A stretch of 64,000 nucleotides of DNA from Oceanicaulis sp. (GCA_040112665.1 CP157796.1:2939501-3003500), one strand, 5' to 3'; counted from the stretch's first letter, positions 18,637-27,255 are shown. Notes: generated by a model from the letters alone, not told the origin. Numbers and translations are program-made.

Positions 18637-19889
18637 GGTTTCCGGTTCTCAGCCTCGCCTTGCGCTCGATCCGCAACCGGGCGGGCACCGCGCTTCTGAC
18701 GATCCTGACCGTGGCGATCTCGGTGACGCTGTTTCTGGGCGTTGAGAAGATCCGCCATGGCGCGCGGGCGAGCTTTGAGAACACCATCGCCGGGGTCGAC
18801 CTCATCGTCGGCGCGCGGTCGAGCCCGGTGAACCTGCTGCTGTATTCGGTCTTCCATATCGGGGATGCGACCAACAACATCACCTGGGAGAGCTACGAGG
18901 CGGTCGCCGGCGCGCCGAACGTCGCCTGGACCGTCCCGGTCAGCCTGGGCGACAGTCATCGCGGCTACCGGGTGGTGGGCACGACCGAGGGCTTTTTTGA
19001 GCACTACAAGTACGGCGACTCCCGCGATCTGACCTTCACCCGGGGCGCGCCCTTCGGCGACCTGTTCGAGGCCGTGATCGGCGCCGAGGTCGCCCGCACG
19101 CTGGGTTATGAGCTCGGCGAGGAGATCATCGTCGCCCACGGCATGGGATCGGTCAGCTTCATCGAGCACGACGCCAACCCGTTCACCGTGACTGGAATAC
19201 TCGCGCCCACCGGCACACCGATCGACCGCTCGGTCATGGTGACCCTGGAAGCGATCGAGGCGATCCATCTTGAAGGCGCGACAGGCGCGGGCACCAGCCT
19301 CAGCGCCGAGGAGCTGCGCCAGCGCGACCTCTCGCCCGAACAGATCACGGCCTTCTTCGTCGGGCTGGACACCCCGGTCGCCGCCCTGCGCCTGCAGCGC
19401 CAGATCAACACCTACCCCGAAGAGCCGCTTCAGGCGGTCATGCCCGGGGTGGCGCTGGCCCAGCTGTGGAGCGTTGTCGGCGCCGCAGAGCGCACGCTGG
19501 CCGCTGTGGCGGCCTTCGTGGTGCTGACCGGGCTCGTCTCCATCCTGACCGCGATCCTGACCAGCCTGAATGAGCGCCGGCGCGAGATGGCGATCCTGCG
19601 CGCGCTGGGCGCCAGACCGCATCACGTCTTCCTGCTGCTGGTGGCGGAAAGCGCGCTTCTGGCCTTCGCCGGAGCGGTGATCGGCGCAGGGCTGACCTAT
19701 GGCGGGCTCGCGCTAGGCGCGCCGATCGTGGAGGCCCGGTTCGGCATATTGCTGCCCGAACTTCTCCCGGGCGCCTATGACGGGCTGATCGTGCTGGCGG
19801 TGACCGGCGCGGCCGCGCTTCTGGGCGTCATTCCCGCCTGGCGCGCCTATCGCAACTCGCTGGCCGACGGCATGACGGTGCGGGTCTGA
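18633..19889 (+). CDS. ABC transporter permease, FtsX/MacB-type
   Basis: This 418-residue inner-membrane protein pairs with the ATPase before it. It has one N-terminal membrane helix (about 16-36), a large periplasmic region of some 230 residues (the MacB-type core domain), and three C-terminal helices. The conserved cytoplasmic loop NERRREMAILRALGARPHHV marks the coupling region. Such pairs move lipoproteins, peptides or toxins, or transmit force to cell-wall enzymes; the cargo here is unknown. No membrane-fusion partner is encoded nearby. Confidence 0.88.
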   Translation: MRFPVLSLALRSIRNRAGTALLTILTVAISVTLFLGVEKIRHGARASFENTIAGVDLIVGARSSPVNLLLYSVFHIGDATNNITWESYEAVAGAPNVAWTVPVSLGDSHRGYRVVGTTEGFFEHYKYGDSRDLTFTRGAPFGDLFEAVIGAEVARTLGYELGEEIIVAHGMGSVSFIEHDANPFTVTGILAPTGTPIDRSVMVTLEAIEAIHLEGATGAGTSLSAEELRQRDLSPEQITAFFVGLDTPVAALRLQRQINTYPEEPLQAVMPGVALAQLWSVVGAAERTLAAVAAFVVLTGLVSILTAILTSLNERRREMAILRALGARPHHVFLLLVAESALLAFAGAVIGAGLTYGGLALGAPIVEARFGILLPELLPGAYDGLIVLAVTGAAALLGVIPAWRAYRNSLADGMTVRV

Positions 19890-19985
19890 CCCGAAGCTGC
19901 GGCGCGCCTGCGCTAATCTCGCCATTCACACCGGCGCGCTCCATAATGCGCTGCGGCCGGGGGCGGCCTTCATGACGGACGAGCG

Positions 19986-20879
19986 ATGGACTGGGACAAG
20001 CTGAAGACGTTTCACGCGGCCGCCGAGGCGGGCTCGCTCACAGGTGCGGCGGAGCTTCTGAACCTCTCCCAGTCCGCGGTGAGCCGGCAGATCTCCGCGC
20101 TCGAAGGCGAGCTGGGCGTGAAGCTGTTTCACCGGCATACGCGCGGGCTTTTACTGACCGAGCCCGGCCGGGTGCTGTTCGAGGCCGCCGCCGAGGTTTC
20201 GGGCAAGATCGCGCTGGCCGAAGCCCATCTTCTGGACATTCGCGACGAGCCCTCAGGCCTGTTACGCGTCACCGCGCCCACGGCGCTGGGGACGATCTGG
20301 CTGGCGCCGCGGCTGGCGCGCTTTTACCGCGCCTACCCGCAGATCCGGCTGCGCCTGCTGCTCGTCGATCACGAGCTCGACATCGCCAATCTCGAAGCCG
20401 ATCTGGCGATCCGGCCCTGGCCGGCGACGCAGAACGACGTGGTCCAGAAAAAGCTGATGCAGGTCGACCAGCATCTCTACGCCAGCGAGACCTATCTCGC
20501 CCGCAAGGCCGCCCCGGAAGACGCCGCCGATCTCGACCGGCACGACTTCGTCGCCTACGGCCCGCGCCATCTCGCGCCGATCCCGAACCTCAACTGGCCG
20601 CTGACGCTGGGCCGCAAGACCGGCGAGGCGCCGCGCGAACCGGTCATCGAAGCCAACACCATCAACGGCATGATGAAGGCGGCCGAGGCGGGCCTTGGCC
20701 TCGCCGGCCTGCCCGACTATGTGGCGAAGGAAAACGACAGGCTGATCCGGGTCCTGCCCGACACCGCCGGTCCGCCCTTCGAGGTCTACATGCTCTACCC
20801 CGAAGAGCTGCGCGGTTCGCGCCGGATCGCCGCCTTCGCCGAATTCCTCGCCGACGAGATCAAGGCCTGGCGGAGCTAG
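19986..20879 (+). CDS. LysR-family transcriptional regulator
   Basis: This 297-residue regulator has the LysR winged helix at residues 1-60 (MDWDKLKTFHAAAEAGS, LNLSQSAVSRQISALE) and a two-lobed effector-binding domain beginning near DEPSGLLRVTAPTALG. LysR proteins usually control a divergent neighbour, but the upstream gene here is the co-directional ABC permease and the downstream gene is convergent, so no target is suggested. The 96-base spacer before its start has no obvious inverted repeat. Confidence 0.9.
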   Translation: MDWDKLKTFHAAAEAGSLTGAAELLNLSQSAVSRQISALEGELGVKLFHRHTRGLLLTEPGRVLFEAAAEVSGKIALAEAHLLDIRDEPSGLLRVTAPTALGTIWLAPRLARFYRAYPQIRLRLLLVDHELDIANLEADLAIRPWPATQNDVVQKKLMQVDQHLYASETYLARKAAPEDAADLDRHDFVAYGPRHLAPIPNLNWPLTLGRKTGEAPREPVIEANTINGMMKAAEAGLGLAGLPDYVAKENDRLIRVLPDTAGPPFEVYMLYPEELRGSRRIAAFAEFLADEIKAWRS

Positions 20880-20880
20880 A

Positions 20881-20923
20881 GCGCAATCCCAAAAGTGCGG
20901 ACCGGTTTTCGGATAAATTGCGC
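20881..20923. repeat. Short palindromic intergenic repeat (REP-like)
   Basis: Outer arms GCGCAAT (20881-20887) and ATTGCGC (20917-20923) enclose an imperfect inner pairing of CCAAAA with TTTTCGG around ACCGG. The pattern, with ACCGGTTTTCGG at its core, closely resembles short palindromes scattered between genes in many alphaproteobacteria; that likeness is from memory. It begins two bases after the LysR stop and could also act as a weak terminator. Confidence 0.6.
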
Positions 20924-20974
20924 GTGCCTCAAAATCGGTGAAGCGCTCGGACTGCGTCACGCAGGCCGGGCGCT

Positions 20975-21922
20975 TTAGTTCTCGTTTTCGCGCGCCCGGC
21001 GCGCCGCCGCCCTTGCGGCCAGCGCTTCGCCGTCGGTCATGGCCGACCCGGCGGCGGTCTCGAACAGGGCCGCCGCCTCGGCGTAACTGCCCTGAGCCTG
21101 CTTGAGCCGGGCGAGCGCGAGCGCGGCGCGGAAATGCTCGGGCTCGAAGGCCAGAACGCGCTCGAAGATCGCGGCTGCGTCACGGTTTCCGCCTGCAGCC
21201 GCAAGGCACTCGCCGTGATTGGTCAGAAGCTCGAGGTCCCAGGGCGCGTCGTCGAGCGCCTGTGCGCTGTCAGGGCACGGCCCGGCGGCGACCGGCTCAG
21301 GCGCCGCAGGAACCGCCGCTTCGGCGGGCGCGGGAGTCGCTGCGTTCGAGGGCGTACGGTCAGCGGGCTGCAGTGCCGCCGGAGGAGCGTCGGCGCGCGT
21401 GTCCGGCCCCGTCTCCGTCATGCGTTCAGGGGGGTCTGCGGTGGCGGTTTCAGGCTCGGCGCCAGGTCGCGGCGCGGAGGCGGAGGCGCCTGAAACCGAT
21501 GTCGTTTCAGGCGCTTGTGTCGGGCTTGCGCCTTGAAGGTCTGACGCCGGCGCCCCGATCCGATAGATCCCGCCAGGGCTGAGCAGCACGCCGCCGGCGC
21601 GCAGTTCGGCCTGTGCGATGCCGGACGCGTTGCGGAAAATCAGGCGCGATCCTTCGAGCCCTGAGGCGACCTCCAGCGCTGAAAACCCGGCCGGTCCAGC
21701 CGGTTCGATCCGCACCGGATCCAGCATGTAGCCAGGGAGCCTGATCTCGATATCGTCGCCCGCCGCCGAAATGTCCGCCCGCTCCGGCGCTCCGGGAAGC
21801 GCGATCCAGACCGCGCCGCCGGGCAGGCGCACAACGTCTTCGACGCTTTGCGCGGCTGCGCGCTCCGTCGGATTCACCGTCAGGACCAGCGCGGCCGTCA
21901 TGAAGATCAGGGCTTTCATCAT
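20975..21922 (-). CDS. Secreted TPR-repeat protein with Ala/Pro-rich linker
   Basis: I do not recognise the family. Starting at ATG 21922 (MMKALIFMTAALVL), the 315-residue product has a Sec signal peptide, probably cleaved after AAAQ. A beta-rich domain follows (about 25-125). Next comes a long Ala/Pro/Thr-rich, low-complexity stretch (about 130-225), and finally two or three TPR-like helices (LELLTNHGECLAAAGGNRDAA; RAALALARLKQAQGSYAEAA). A periplasmic scaffold role is inferred. The frame stays open far upstream to 22273 but is Arg-rich shadow sequence there. It lies 55 bases downstream of the lipoprotein gene and is probably co-transcribed with it. Confidence 0.75.
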   Translation of the reverse strand: MMKALIFMTAALVLTVNPTERAAAQSVEDVVRLPGGAVWIALPGAPERADISAAGDDIEIRLPGYMLDPVRIEPAGPAGFSALEVASGLEGSRLIFRNASGIAQAELRAGGVLLSPGGIYRIGAPASDLQGASPTQAPETTSVSGASASAPRPGAEPETATADPPERMTETGPDTRADAPPAALQPADRTPSNAATPAPAEAAVPAAPEPVAAGPCPDSAQALDDAPWDLELLTNHGECLAAAGGNRDAAAIFERVLAFEPEHFRAALALARLKQAQGSYAEAAALFETAAGSAMTDGEALAARAAARRARENEN

Positions 21923-21977
21923 GACGGCACACTGGCGCGAGTCGCGCGCACGCCGAAGGGACGATCGAAGCGGCGAT

Positions 21978-22859
21978 CTAGTCGAGGCCGGGCGCGCCGG
22001 GCGCGAGGCTGGCGGTCGGTCCGGTGCTGCAGACATCCTCGCCGATCGCGCCGATGACCGCGCCTTCGCCGTCGACCATCCGCTCCCAGAGATAGCAGCC
22101 CTGCCCGGCGCGCGGCGGGCGGCCCGGCGCGAAGATCGGCGCGCCCTCGCCCGGCAGAGCCGGCGCGGCGTCGGGCACGACCCGCCAGGAGATCCGCGAT
22201 CCCGCCCGGCAGTCCCAGCGCCCGGTGCCGCCGAAGGTGAAGCGCACCACCGGCGCGCCGTCCTCGCGGACATGAACCACGCGCGGCGGTCCGGCGAGGC
22301 TGACCGCAGCCATGGCCCCGGTCACGGAGTCCGCTGCGCAGGCGTTCACCGCCGCGATGTGATCGGGCAGGGTTTCGGTCCAGCTGATCACCGGCCCGGT
22401 CTCCCGCGCGCAGCCCTGATAGGTCAGCCGGCCCGCCTGCACGGTGGCGAACCGGGCGTGGGTGCGGCCGCCGGCGACGCAGGGGCCTGAGACCATCTCC
22501 ACGCTCACCTCCACCCCGCGATCGGACACGCCCTCGAACCGGCGCACGCCGTCAGACAGCCAGTCGCGCTCAGGGGTGAGTTCGGCGATCAGCGTCGGCG
22601 CGCCGTCGACCGCGTGCGTATAGAGCGCGACCGGGCGGCCGCCCTCTTCGGAGAAGACGAGATCACCCGCGAACTCCCGCCCACTCAGCGCATAGCCCGG
22701 CGGCTCCATCGGGATCGACGGCGCGCGCTCCGCTGTGGTCTCCGCCGCCATGAGGCCGGCGGCCGGGTCGAGGCCGTCCACGCCAGTCGAGCACGCGGCC
22801 AGCGACAAGACGGCGGCCAGCGCGGCGAATCCGGTTACACGTCTCATCCGAGCGGACAT
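21978..22859 (-). CDS. Lipoprotein of unknown function
   Basis: This 293-residue protein begins with a lipoprotein signal (VLSLAACSTG, lipidated Cys at the lipobox). The ATG at 22859 is chosen because AAGGGGG lies eight bases upstream. Mature sequence: a first domain with GYALSGREFAGDLVFSEEGG and two cysteines (GPCVAGG, YQGCARE), and a second with TGRWDCRAGSRISWRV and the late GQGCYLWE, DVCSTG. The paired cysteines suggest periplasmic disulfides. The first domain looks like the small beta domains of uncharacterised envelope proteins. No enzyme motif is visible. Confidence 0.75.
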   Translation of the reverse strand: MSARMRRVTGFAALAAVLSLAACSTGVDGLDPAAGLMAAETTAERAPSIPMEPPGYALSGREFAGDLVFSEEGGRPVALYTHAVDGAPTLIAELTPERDWLSDGVRRFEGVSDRGVEVSVEMVSGPCVAGGRTHARFATVQAGRLTYQGCARETGPVISWTETLPDHIAAVNACAADSVTGAMAAVSLAGPPRVVHVREDGAPVVRFTFGGTGRWDCRAGSRISWRVVPDAAPALPGEGAPIFAPGRPPRAGQGCYLWERMVDGEGAVIGAIGEDVCSTGPTASLAPGAPGLD

Positions 22860-22941
22860 GAAGCGCACCCCCTTCGTTTCACACCGCACCATAACCGAGC
22901 CGAGCCCGGCGGGAAACGGGCGGCGGAACGAGGCGGGCCTG

Positions 22942-24105
22942 ATGGGCGCTGAGACGCGATACGCCTTCTACGAGTTCTTCGCCGGCGGGGGCATGGCCCG
23001 CGCGGGGCTGGGAACCGGCTGGCGCTGCGACTTCGCCAACGATTTCGACCCGGCCAAGGCCGAGGCTTACGCCGCCAATCACGGCGCGGACCATCTTCAT
23101 GTCGGCGACGTGGCGGCGATCAGCGCGGCCGACCTGCCCGGCCAGGCCGATCTGGCCTGGGCGAGCTTTCCCTGTCAGGACCTGTCGCTGGCCGGTCCGC
23201 GCTCAGGCCTGGGCGGGGCGCGCTCGGGGACCTTTTTCGCCTTCTGGCGGCTGATCGAGCAGCTGAACGCCGAGGGGCGCGCCCCGCGCCTGATCGGGCT
23301 CGAGAACGTGCCGGGGCTTCTGACCTGTTCAGGCGGGGCGGACTTCGCCGCCCTGTGCGAGGCGCTCGATCAGGGCGGCTACCGCTTCGGCGCGCTGGAG
23401 ATCGACGCGCGCTGGTTCCTGCCCCAGTCGCGCCCGCGCCTGTTCGTCACCGCGCTTCGAAAAGACCTCGACGTGCCCGAGGATCTGGTGCTCGACGCGG
23501 CGCCCGAAAGCCTGTCGCCGTTTCACACCCGCGCCGTGCGCAAGGCCCACGCCGCCCTGCCCGACCGGCTGAAGGAAAACTGGCTATGGTGGGCCCTGCC
23601 CGTCCCGCCCGTGCCGAACGAGCGGCTCGAACACCTGCTCGATCCGCCCGAAAAGGCCGTCTGGCACACCGCCGAGCAGACCCGCCGGCTCACCGGCCTG
23701 ATGAGCCCGGCCACGAAAAAGCGCCTCGCCGTGGTCAAGCGCGAGGGAACCCCGGCTGTGGGCGCGCTTTACCGGCGCATGCGCGTGGAAAAGGGAAGGA
23801 AGGTGCAGCGCGCCGAAGCGCGCTTCGACGGGCTGGCGGGGTGTCTCAGAACCCCCGGCGGGGGAAGCTCGCGACAGTTCGTCATCGCGGTGAACGGCCG
23901 GCGGGTGCGCACGCGGCCGATGACGGGGCGCGAATACGCCCGCCTGATGGGGCTGTCCGACGATTTCGCCCTGCCCGGCTCCGAACGCGCCGCCCTGCAT
24001 CTGGCCGGCGACGGGGTGGCCGTGCCGGTGGTGGCGTTCCTGAAATCACATCTCTTCGAGCCCGTGCTCGACCATCAGCACGGCGCCGCCCTGGCTGCGG
24101 AGTGA
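22942..24105 (+). CDS. DNA (cytosine-5-)-methyltransferase
   Basis: This 387-residue enzyme methylates cytosine at C5 in a specific DNA sequence. Motif I is FFAGGGMARAGLG. Motif IV has the catalytic C78 in SFPCQDLSLAG, motif VI is GLENVPGL, motif VIII is QSRPRLFV, and motifs IX-X are near the C terminus (MTGREYARLMGLSDDF, then DGVAVPVV). The target site cannot be predicted. It starts at ATG 22942, is divergent from the lipoprotein gene by 82 bases, and overlaps vsr by four bases. No restriction endonuclease is adjacent, so it is either an orphan methylase or a remnant of a restriction system. Confidence 0.92.
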   Translation: MGAETRYAFYEFFAGGGMARAGLGTGWRCDFANDFDPAKAEAYAANHGADHLHVGDVAAISAADLPGQADLAWASFPCQDLSLAGPRSGLGGARSGTFFAFWRLIEQLNAEGRAPRLIGLENVPGLLTCSGGADFAALCEALDQGGYRFGALEIDARWFLPQSRPRLFVTALRKDLDVPEDLVLDAAPESLSPFHTRAVRKAHAALPDRLKENWLWWALPVPPVPNERLEHLLDPPEKAVWHTAEQTRRLTGLMSPATKKRLAVVKREGTPAVGALYRRMRVEKGRKVQRAEARFDGLAGCLRTPGGGSSRQFVIAVNGRRVRTRPMTGREYARLMGLSDDFALPGSERAALHLAGDGVAVPVVAFLKSHLFEPVLDHQHGAALAAE

Positions 24106-24554
24106 GCCGAAGACCGAAACACCCGGGCGCCGACGTCTTCAGCCCGGCCGAGCGCTCGGCGGTGATGGCGAAGGTCAGACAGAAGAACACCGGCCCCGAA
24201 CTCACCGTGCGCCGGCTCGCCCACCGCATGGGCTACCGCTTCCGCCTGCACCGCAAGGACCTGCCCGGCAGCCCCGACATCGTCTTCCCCGGCCGGAAGA
24301 AGGCGGTCTTCGTGCATGGCTGTTTCTGGCACGGACACGATTGCCCGCGAGGATCGCGAAAACCCAAACAGAACGCGGCCTACTGGTCCGCCAAGATCGC
24401 CCGCAACACCGCCCGCGACGCCGAAGCCGAGGCCGGCTTACGCGCGCTCGGCTGGGACGTGCTGATCGTGTGGGAATGCGGCCTGAAGGACCTCGACGCG
24501 ACAGCGCAGACGCTGGCGGAATTTCTGGGCCCACCTGGGCGCGAGAACGATTGA
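24102..24554 (+). CDS. vsr: Very short patch repair endonuclease Vsr
   Basis: Vsr nicks DNA 5' of the T in T:G mismatches created by deamination of 5-methylcytosine, starting repair at methylase target sites. The 150-residue product has KVRQKNTGPELTVRRLAHRMGY, the catalytic D59 in SPDIVF, and H72, H77 and H79 in VHGCFWHGHDC, the usual metal and active-site set. Translation begins at GTG 24102, which overlaps the methylase stop codon (GTGA), so the two are coupled. The first ATG (24165) would cut into the conserved domain. Presence of Vsr supports methylation by the upstream enzyme at C5. Confidence 0.92.
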   Translation: MSRRPKHPGADVFSPAERSAVMAKVRQKNTGPELTVRRLAHRMGYRFRLHRKDLPGSPDIVFPGRKKAVFVHGCFWHGHDCPRGSRKPKQNAAYWSAKIARNTARDAEAEAGLRALGWDVLIVWECGLKDLDATAQTLAEFLGPPGREND

Positions 24555-24568
24555 GCGGGGCGGCGCGA

Positions 24569-24642
24569 TGGAGCGGGTAGCGGGAATCGAACCCGCACGT
24601 TCAGCTTGGGAAGCTGACAGGCTACCATTACATCATACCCGC
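24569..24642 (-). tRNA. tRNA-Gly, anticodon CCC
   Basis: On the minus strand the sequence folds into a full cloverleaf: a 7-bp acceptor stem (GCGGGTA with TACCCGC), a D arm with AATGGTAG, a 5-bp anticodon stem with loop TTCCCAA (anticodon CCC), and a 5-bp T stem with loop TTCGATT. The 3' CCA appears to be encoded. It reads GGG glycine codons. Its 3' end faces the end of vsr, 14 bases away. Confidence 0.95.
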
Positions 24643-24784
24643 ATGGGCGCCGGAGCGATCTGATACCGCGCGCGGCGGTGCGCAGGCAAGCGCCCGGCGC
24701 CGCGATCGTGACCGCTGGCGGCTTGAGCGCGGCGGCGGGCGGCTTAGACTCCGGTCCAGCGCTTTTTCAGGAAGGACGCCCCGC

Positions 24785-25741
24785 TTGGCTCTCGACGCCC
24801 GCTCGACCCCGCCCGCCCCGTCGGCGAAGTTTTCCGATCCGGACGTGACCGCGAAGGGCGAGGCGCGCGCCTCTGTGCCGTTCGACCGGCTGAAGACGCT
24901 CTGGTTCAACACCGGCACGCTGTGCAACATCGCGTGCGCGAACTGCTATATCGAAAGCAGCCCGGAGAACGACCGGCTGGTCTATCTGACCGAGGCCGAC
25001 GTCGCGCCCTATCTCGACGAGATCGACGCCATGGGCTGCGGCCCGGTGGAGATCGGCTTCACCGGCGGCGAGCCCTTCATGAACCCGGCGATGAACCGGC
25101 TGGCGGAGATGGCGCTTCAGCGCGGCCATGAGGTGCTGATCCTCACGAACGCGATGAAGCCGATGATGCGGCCGCGCGTGCAGGAGGGGCTTCTGGCGCT
25201 GAAGGAGGCGTTCGGTGATCGGCTGACCCTGCGCATCAGCATCGATCACCACACCGCCGAGAGCCATGACGCCGAGCGCGGGACGGGCAGCTTCGCCGCC
25301 ACCCTGGACGGCACGCGCTGGCTGGCCCAGCACGGCTTCCGCCTGGCTGCGGCCGGCCGGGCGATCTGGAGCGAGAGCGAGGCGGCCGCGCGCGCGGGCT
25401 TCGCCGCCGTGTTTGAGGAGATCGGCGCGAACATTCCCGCCGGCGATCCCGCCCGGCTGGTGATCTTCCCCGAGATGGACGATGCGGGCGATCCGCCCGA
25501 GATCACCACCGCTTGCTGGGACATTCTGGGAAAGCGGCCCGATCAGATCATGTGCGCGAGCTCGCGCATGGTGGTCCGCCGCAAGGGCGCGGACACCCCC
25601 GTGGTGCTCAGCTGCACGCTCTTGCCTTACGCGGACGGTTTCGAGATGGCGCAGACGCTGGCGGACTCGCTCAAGCCCGTGAAGCTCAATCACAAATTCT
25701 GCGCCCAGTTCTGCGTTCTGGGCGGGGCGAGCTGCTCGTAA
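24785..25741 (+). CDS. Radical SAM protein with extra C-terminal cysteines
   Basis: This 318-residue enzyme carries the radical SAM cluster motif C47-x3-C51-x2-C54 (TLCNIACANC), the SAM-binding GFTGGEPFMN and a further strand RISIDHH. Six more cysteines lie in the last 110 residues (in TTACWD, IMCASS, LSCTLL and the tail KFCAQFCVLGGASCS), which could hold an auxiliary iron-sulfur cluster; this is inference. The start is TTG 24785, with AGGAAGGA eight bases upstream; no ATG precedes the conserved core. Substrate is unknown, and no peptide precursor is seen nearby. Confidence 0.82.
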   Translation: MALDARSTPPAPSAKFSDPDVTAKGEARASVPFDRLKTLWFNTGTLCNIACANCYIESSPENDRLVYLTEADVAPYLDEIDAMGCGPVEIGFTGGEPFMNPAMNRLAEMALQRGHEVLILTNAMKPMMRPRVQEGLLALKEAFGDRLTLRISIDHHTAESHDAERGTGSFAATLDGTRWLAQHGFRLAAAGRAIWSESEAAARAGFAAVFEEIGANIPAGDPARLVIFPEMDDAGDPPEITTACWDILGKRPDQIMCASSRMVVRRKGADTPVVLSCTLLPYADGFEMAQTLADSLKPVKLNHKFCAQFCVLGGASCS

Positions 25742-25896
25742 GGCCTGACGGGCGCCAGCCGCCCAGGTTTCGGCTCATGCTCTTGAGGAACCGAACAACG
25801 CCACGCGCGTTTTCTCTCCGGGCGCAGCCCATGGGTTGGCCTGCTTCCGATAAAATGAGATGACCCCCGTCAAGCAAGCCGCGCGAAAGCCGATCA

Positions 25897-27240
25897 ATGA
25901 TCAAGGCCGCCCTCATCGCGTCGCTGGCGCTTGCGTTCGCCTCTCAGCCCCCCGCGATGCCGCCGCTGCCGGAAAGCCGGCAGGAGGCCTATGAGTTCTA
26001 CGCTCTGGAATGGCTGGACGACGGCTATCCGGGCGTGCGCAATCCCGACGGCGAGCTGGTCCCTCATCCCGCCTACGGCGCCTATGTGATCCGGGATTAT
26101 CTGACCCAGTACAGGCAGACAGGCGAGGCGCGCTTTCTCGAGGCCGCCGAACTCGTCGCCGCGCGCGCAGTGGCGCGGATGGACCTGTTCAAGGGCGCTC
26201 TGGTCTTCTGGTATCGGCCGCGCAAGGATCTCCTCGTCTCCGACCACGTGATCTATTCCGGCCTGATCCAGGCGCGGTACCTCCAGGCGTTCTCGGAGCT
26301 CTACGAGGTCACGGGCGATCGGCGCCATCTGGCGACTGCCGAGCAGGTGCTCGCCAGTCTCGCCCTGTCCACCGAGGAGGGCGGCGTGCTGCGTCCCCGT
26401 CCCGGCGGCGGCGCGGTGATCGAGGAATGGCCCGATCCTGCGATGGGCAATTTCGTTCTGAACGGCTGGACGACGGCGATGCTGATCGTCCACGAATACG
26501 CCGAGCGCCACGGTTCCGAGGCCGCGCGAGCGCTGTTCGAGCGCAACCTGATCGCACTGAAAGCGATGCTGGCGCTCTTCGACATGCCCGAGATCGCCAA
26601 CAGCCGCTATCAGCTCGCGGGCATTTCGGCCATGCGCCTGAGGATGTCGCCGGTCGGCGGTTCATGGGTCTCAGGCGAGGTGGTCGTGCCCGGCGAGGGA
26701 ATCGTGCCGATCGCGGAGTCCGGCGACGACCGGTGGACGAATTTCGTGATCTCACCGCCCGGATACCGTGCGCCGATCGCGAACATCGTGCTCAACTACG
26801 TCTCATACCCCGAGCCCAACGTGGTCCGGGTGACCGTGCTCGCGGAACACGCCGGCGAAATCGGCCTGGATCTGCTCATCGGCGACTACGACCCGCTGGC
26901 CAGCATGATCGTTGATCGGGACTGGGCGGAGATCGGCCGCGCCGAAGTCACGCCCGGCGTCAACGAAATCGCGTTTGAAATCCCCTGGGAGGCGGCGCGC
27001 TTCACCGCTTATCCGACCAACTTCCGCAAGGAAATCGGCGGGCGACACTTCAACGTTTATCATTTTCTGCACATCGAAAATCTGAGCCGTCTGGCGGCGA
27101 TCACCGGCGAGCCGTCTTTCGACGCCTACGCCGATCGCTGGCAGACCTATGCCGACGAACGCTGGCCCGAGATGCCGCTCTACGCAGACGCCGGTGTGGA
27201 GCTTCGCGCCTATTTCGATCTCGAAGGCGTGCAGCAATAG
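25897..27240 (+). CDS. Secreted protein resembling the D-glucuronyl C5-epimerase C-terminal domain
   Basis: This 447-residue protein has a short signal peptide (MIKAALIASLALAFASQ). The central part resembles the (alpha/alpha)-barrel of heparosan-type glucuronyl C5-epimerases: RYLQAFSELYEVTGD, the hallmark-like FVLNGWTTAMLIVHEYAE and a repeat of helical hairpins up to SRYQLAG. A beta-rich C-terminal part (about 270-370) is not typical of that family. Either a periplasmic glycan-modifying enzyme or a related fold with another role is possible. The match is by eye from memory. It lies 155 bases downstream of the radical SAM gene. Confidence 0.55.
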   Translation: MIKAALIASLALAFASQPPAMPPLPESRQEAYEFYALEWLDDGYPGVRNPDGELVPHPAYGAYVIRDYLTQYRQTGEARFLEAAELVAARAVARMDLFKGALVFWYRPRKDLLVSDHVIYSGLIQARYLQAFSELYEVTGDRRHLATAEQVLASLALSTEEGGVLRPRPGGGAVIEEWPDPAMGNFVLNGWTTAMLIVHEYAERHGSEAARALFERNLIALKAMLALFDMPEIANSRYQLAGISAMRLRMSPVGGSWVSGEVVVPGEGIVPIAESGDDRWTNFVISPPGYRAPIANIVLNYVSYPEPNVVRVTVLAEHAGEIGLDLLIGDYDPLASMIVDRDWAEIGRAEVTPGVNEIAFEIPWEAARFTAYPTNFRKEIGGRHFNVYHFLHIENLSRLAAITGEPSFDAYADRWQTYADERWPEMPLYADAGVELRAYFDLEGVQQ

Positions 27241-27255
27241 CCCCGCGCCGCCGCG

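Noticed and set aside
20975..22273. Extension of the TPR protein upstream to 22273
   Set aside because: The first 117 codons of that frame are Arg-rich shadow of the neighbouring lipoprotein gene; the signal peptide at 21922 is the natural N terminus.
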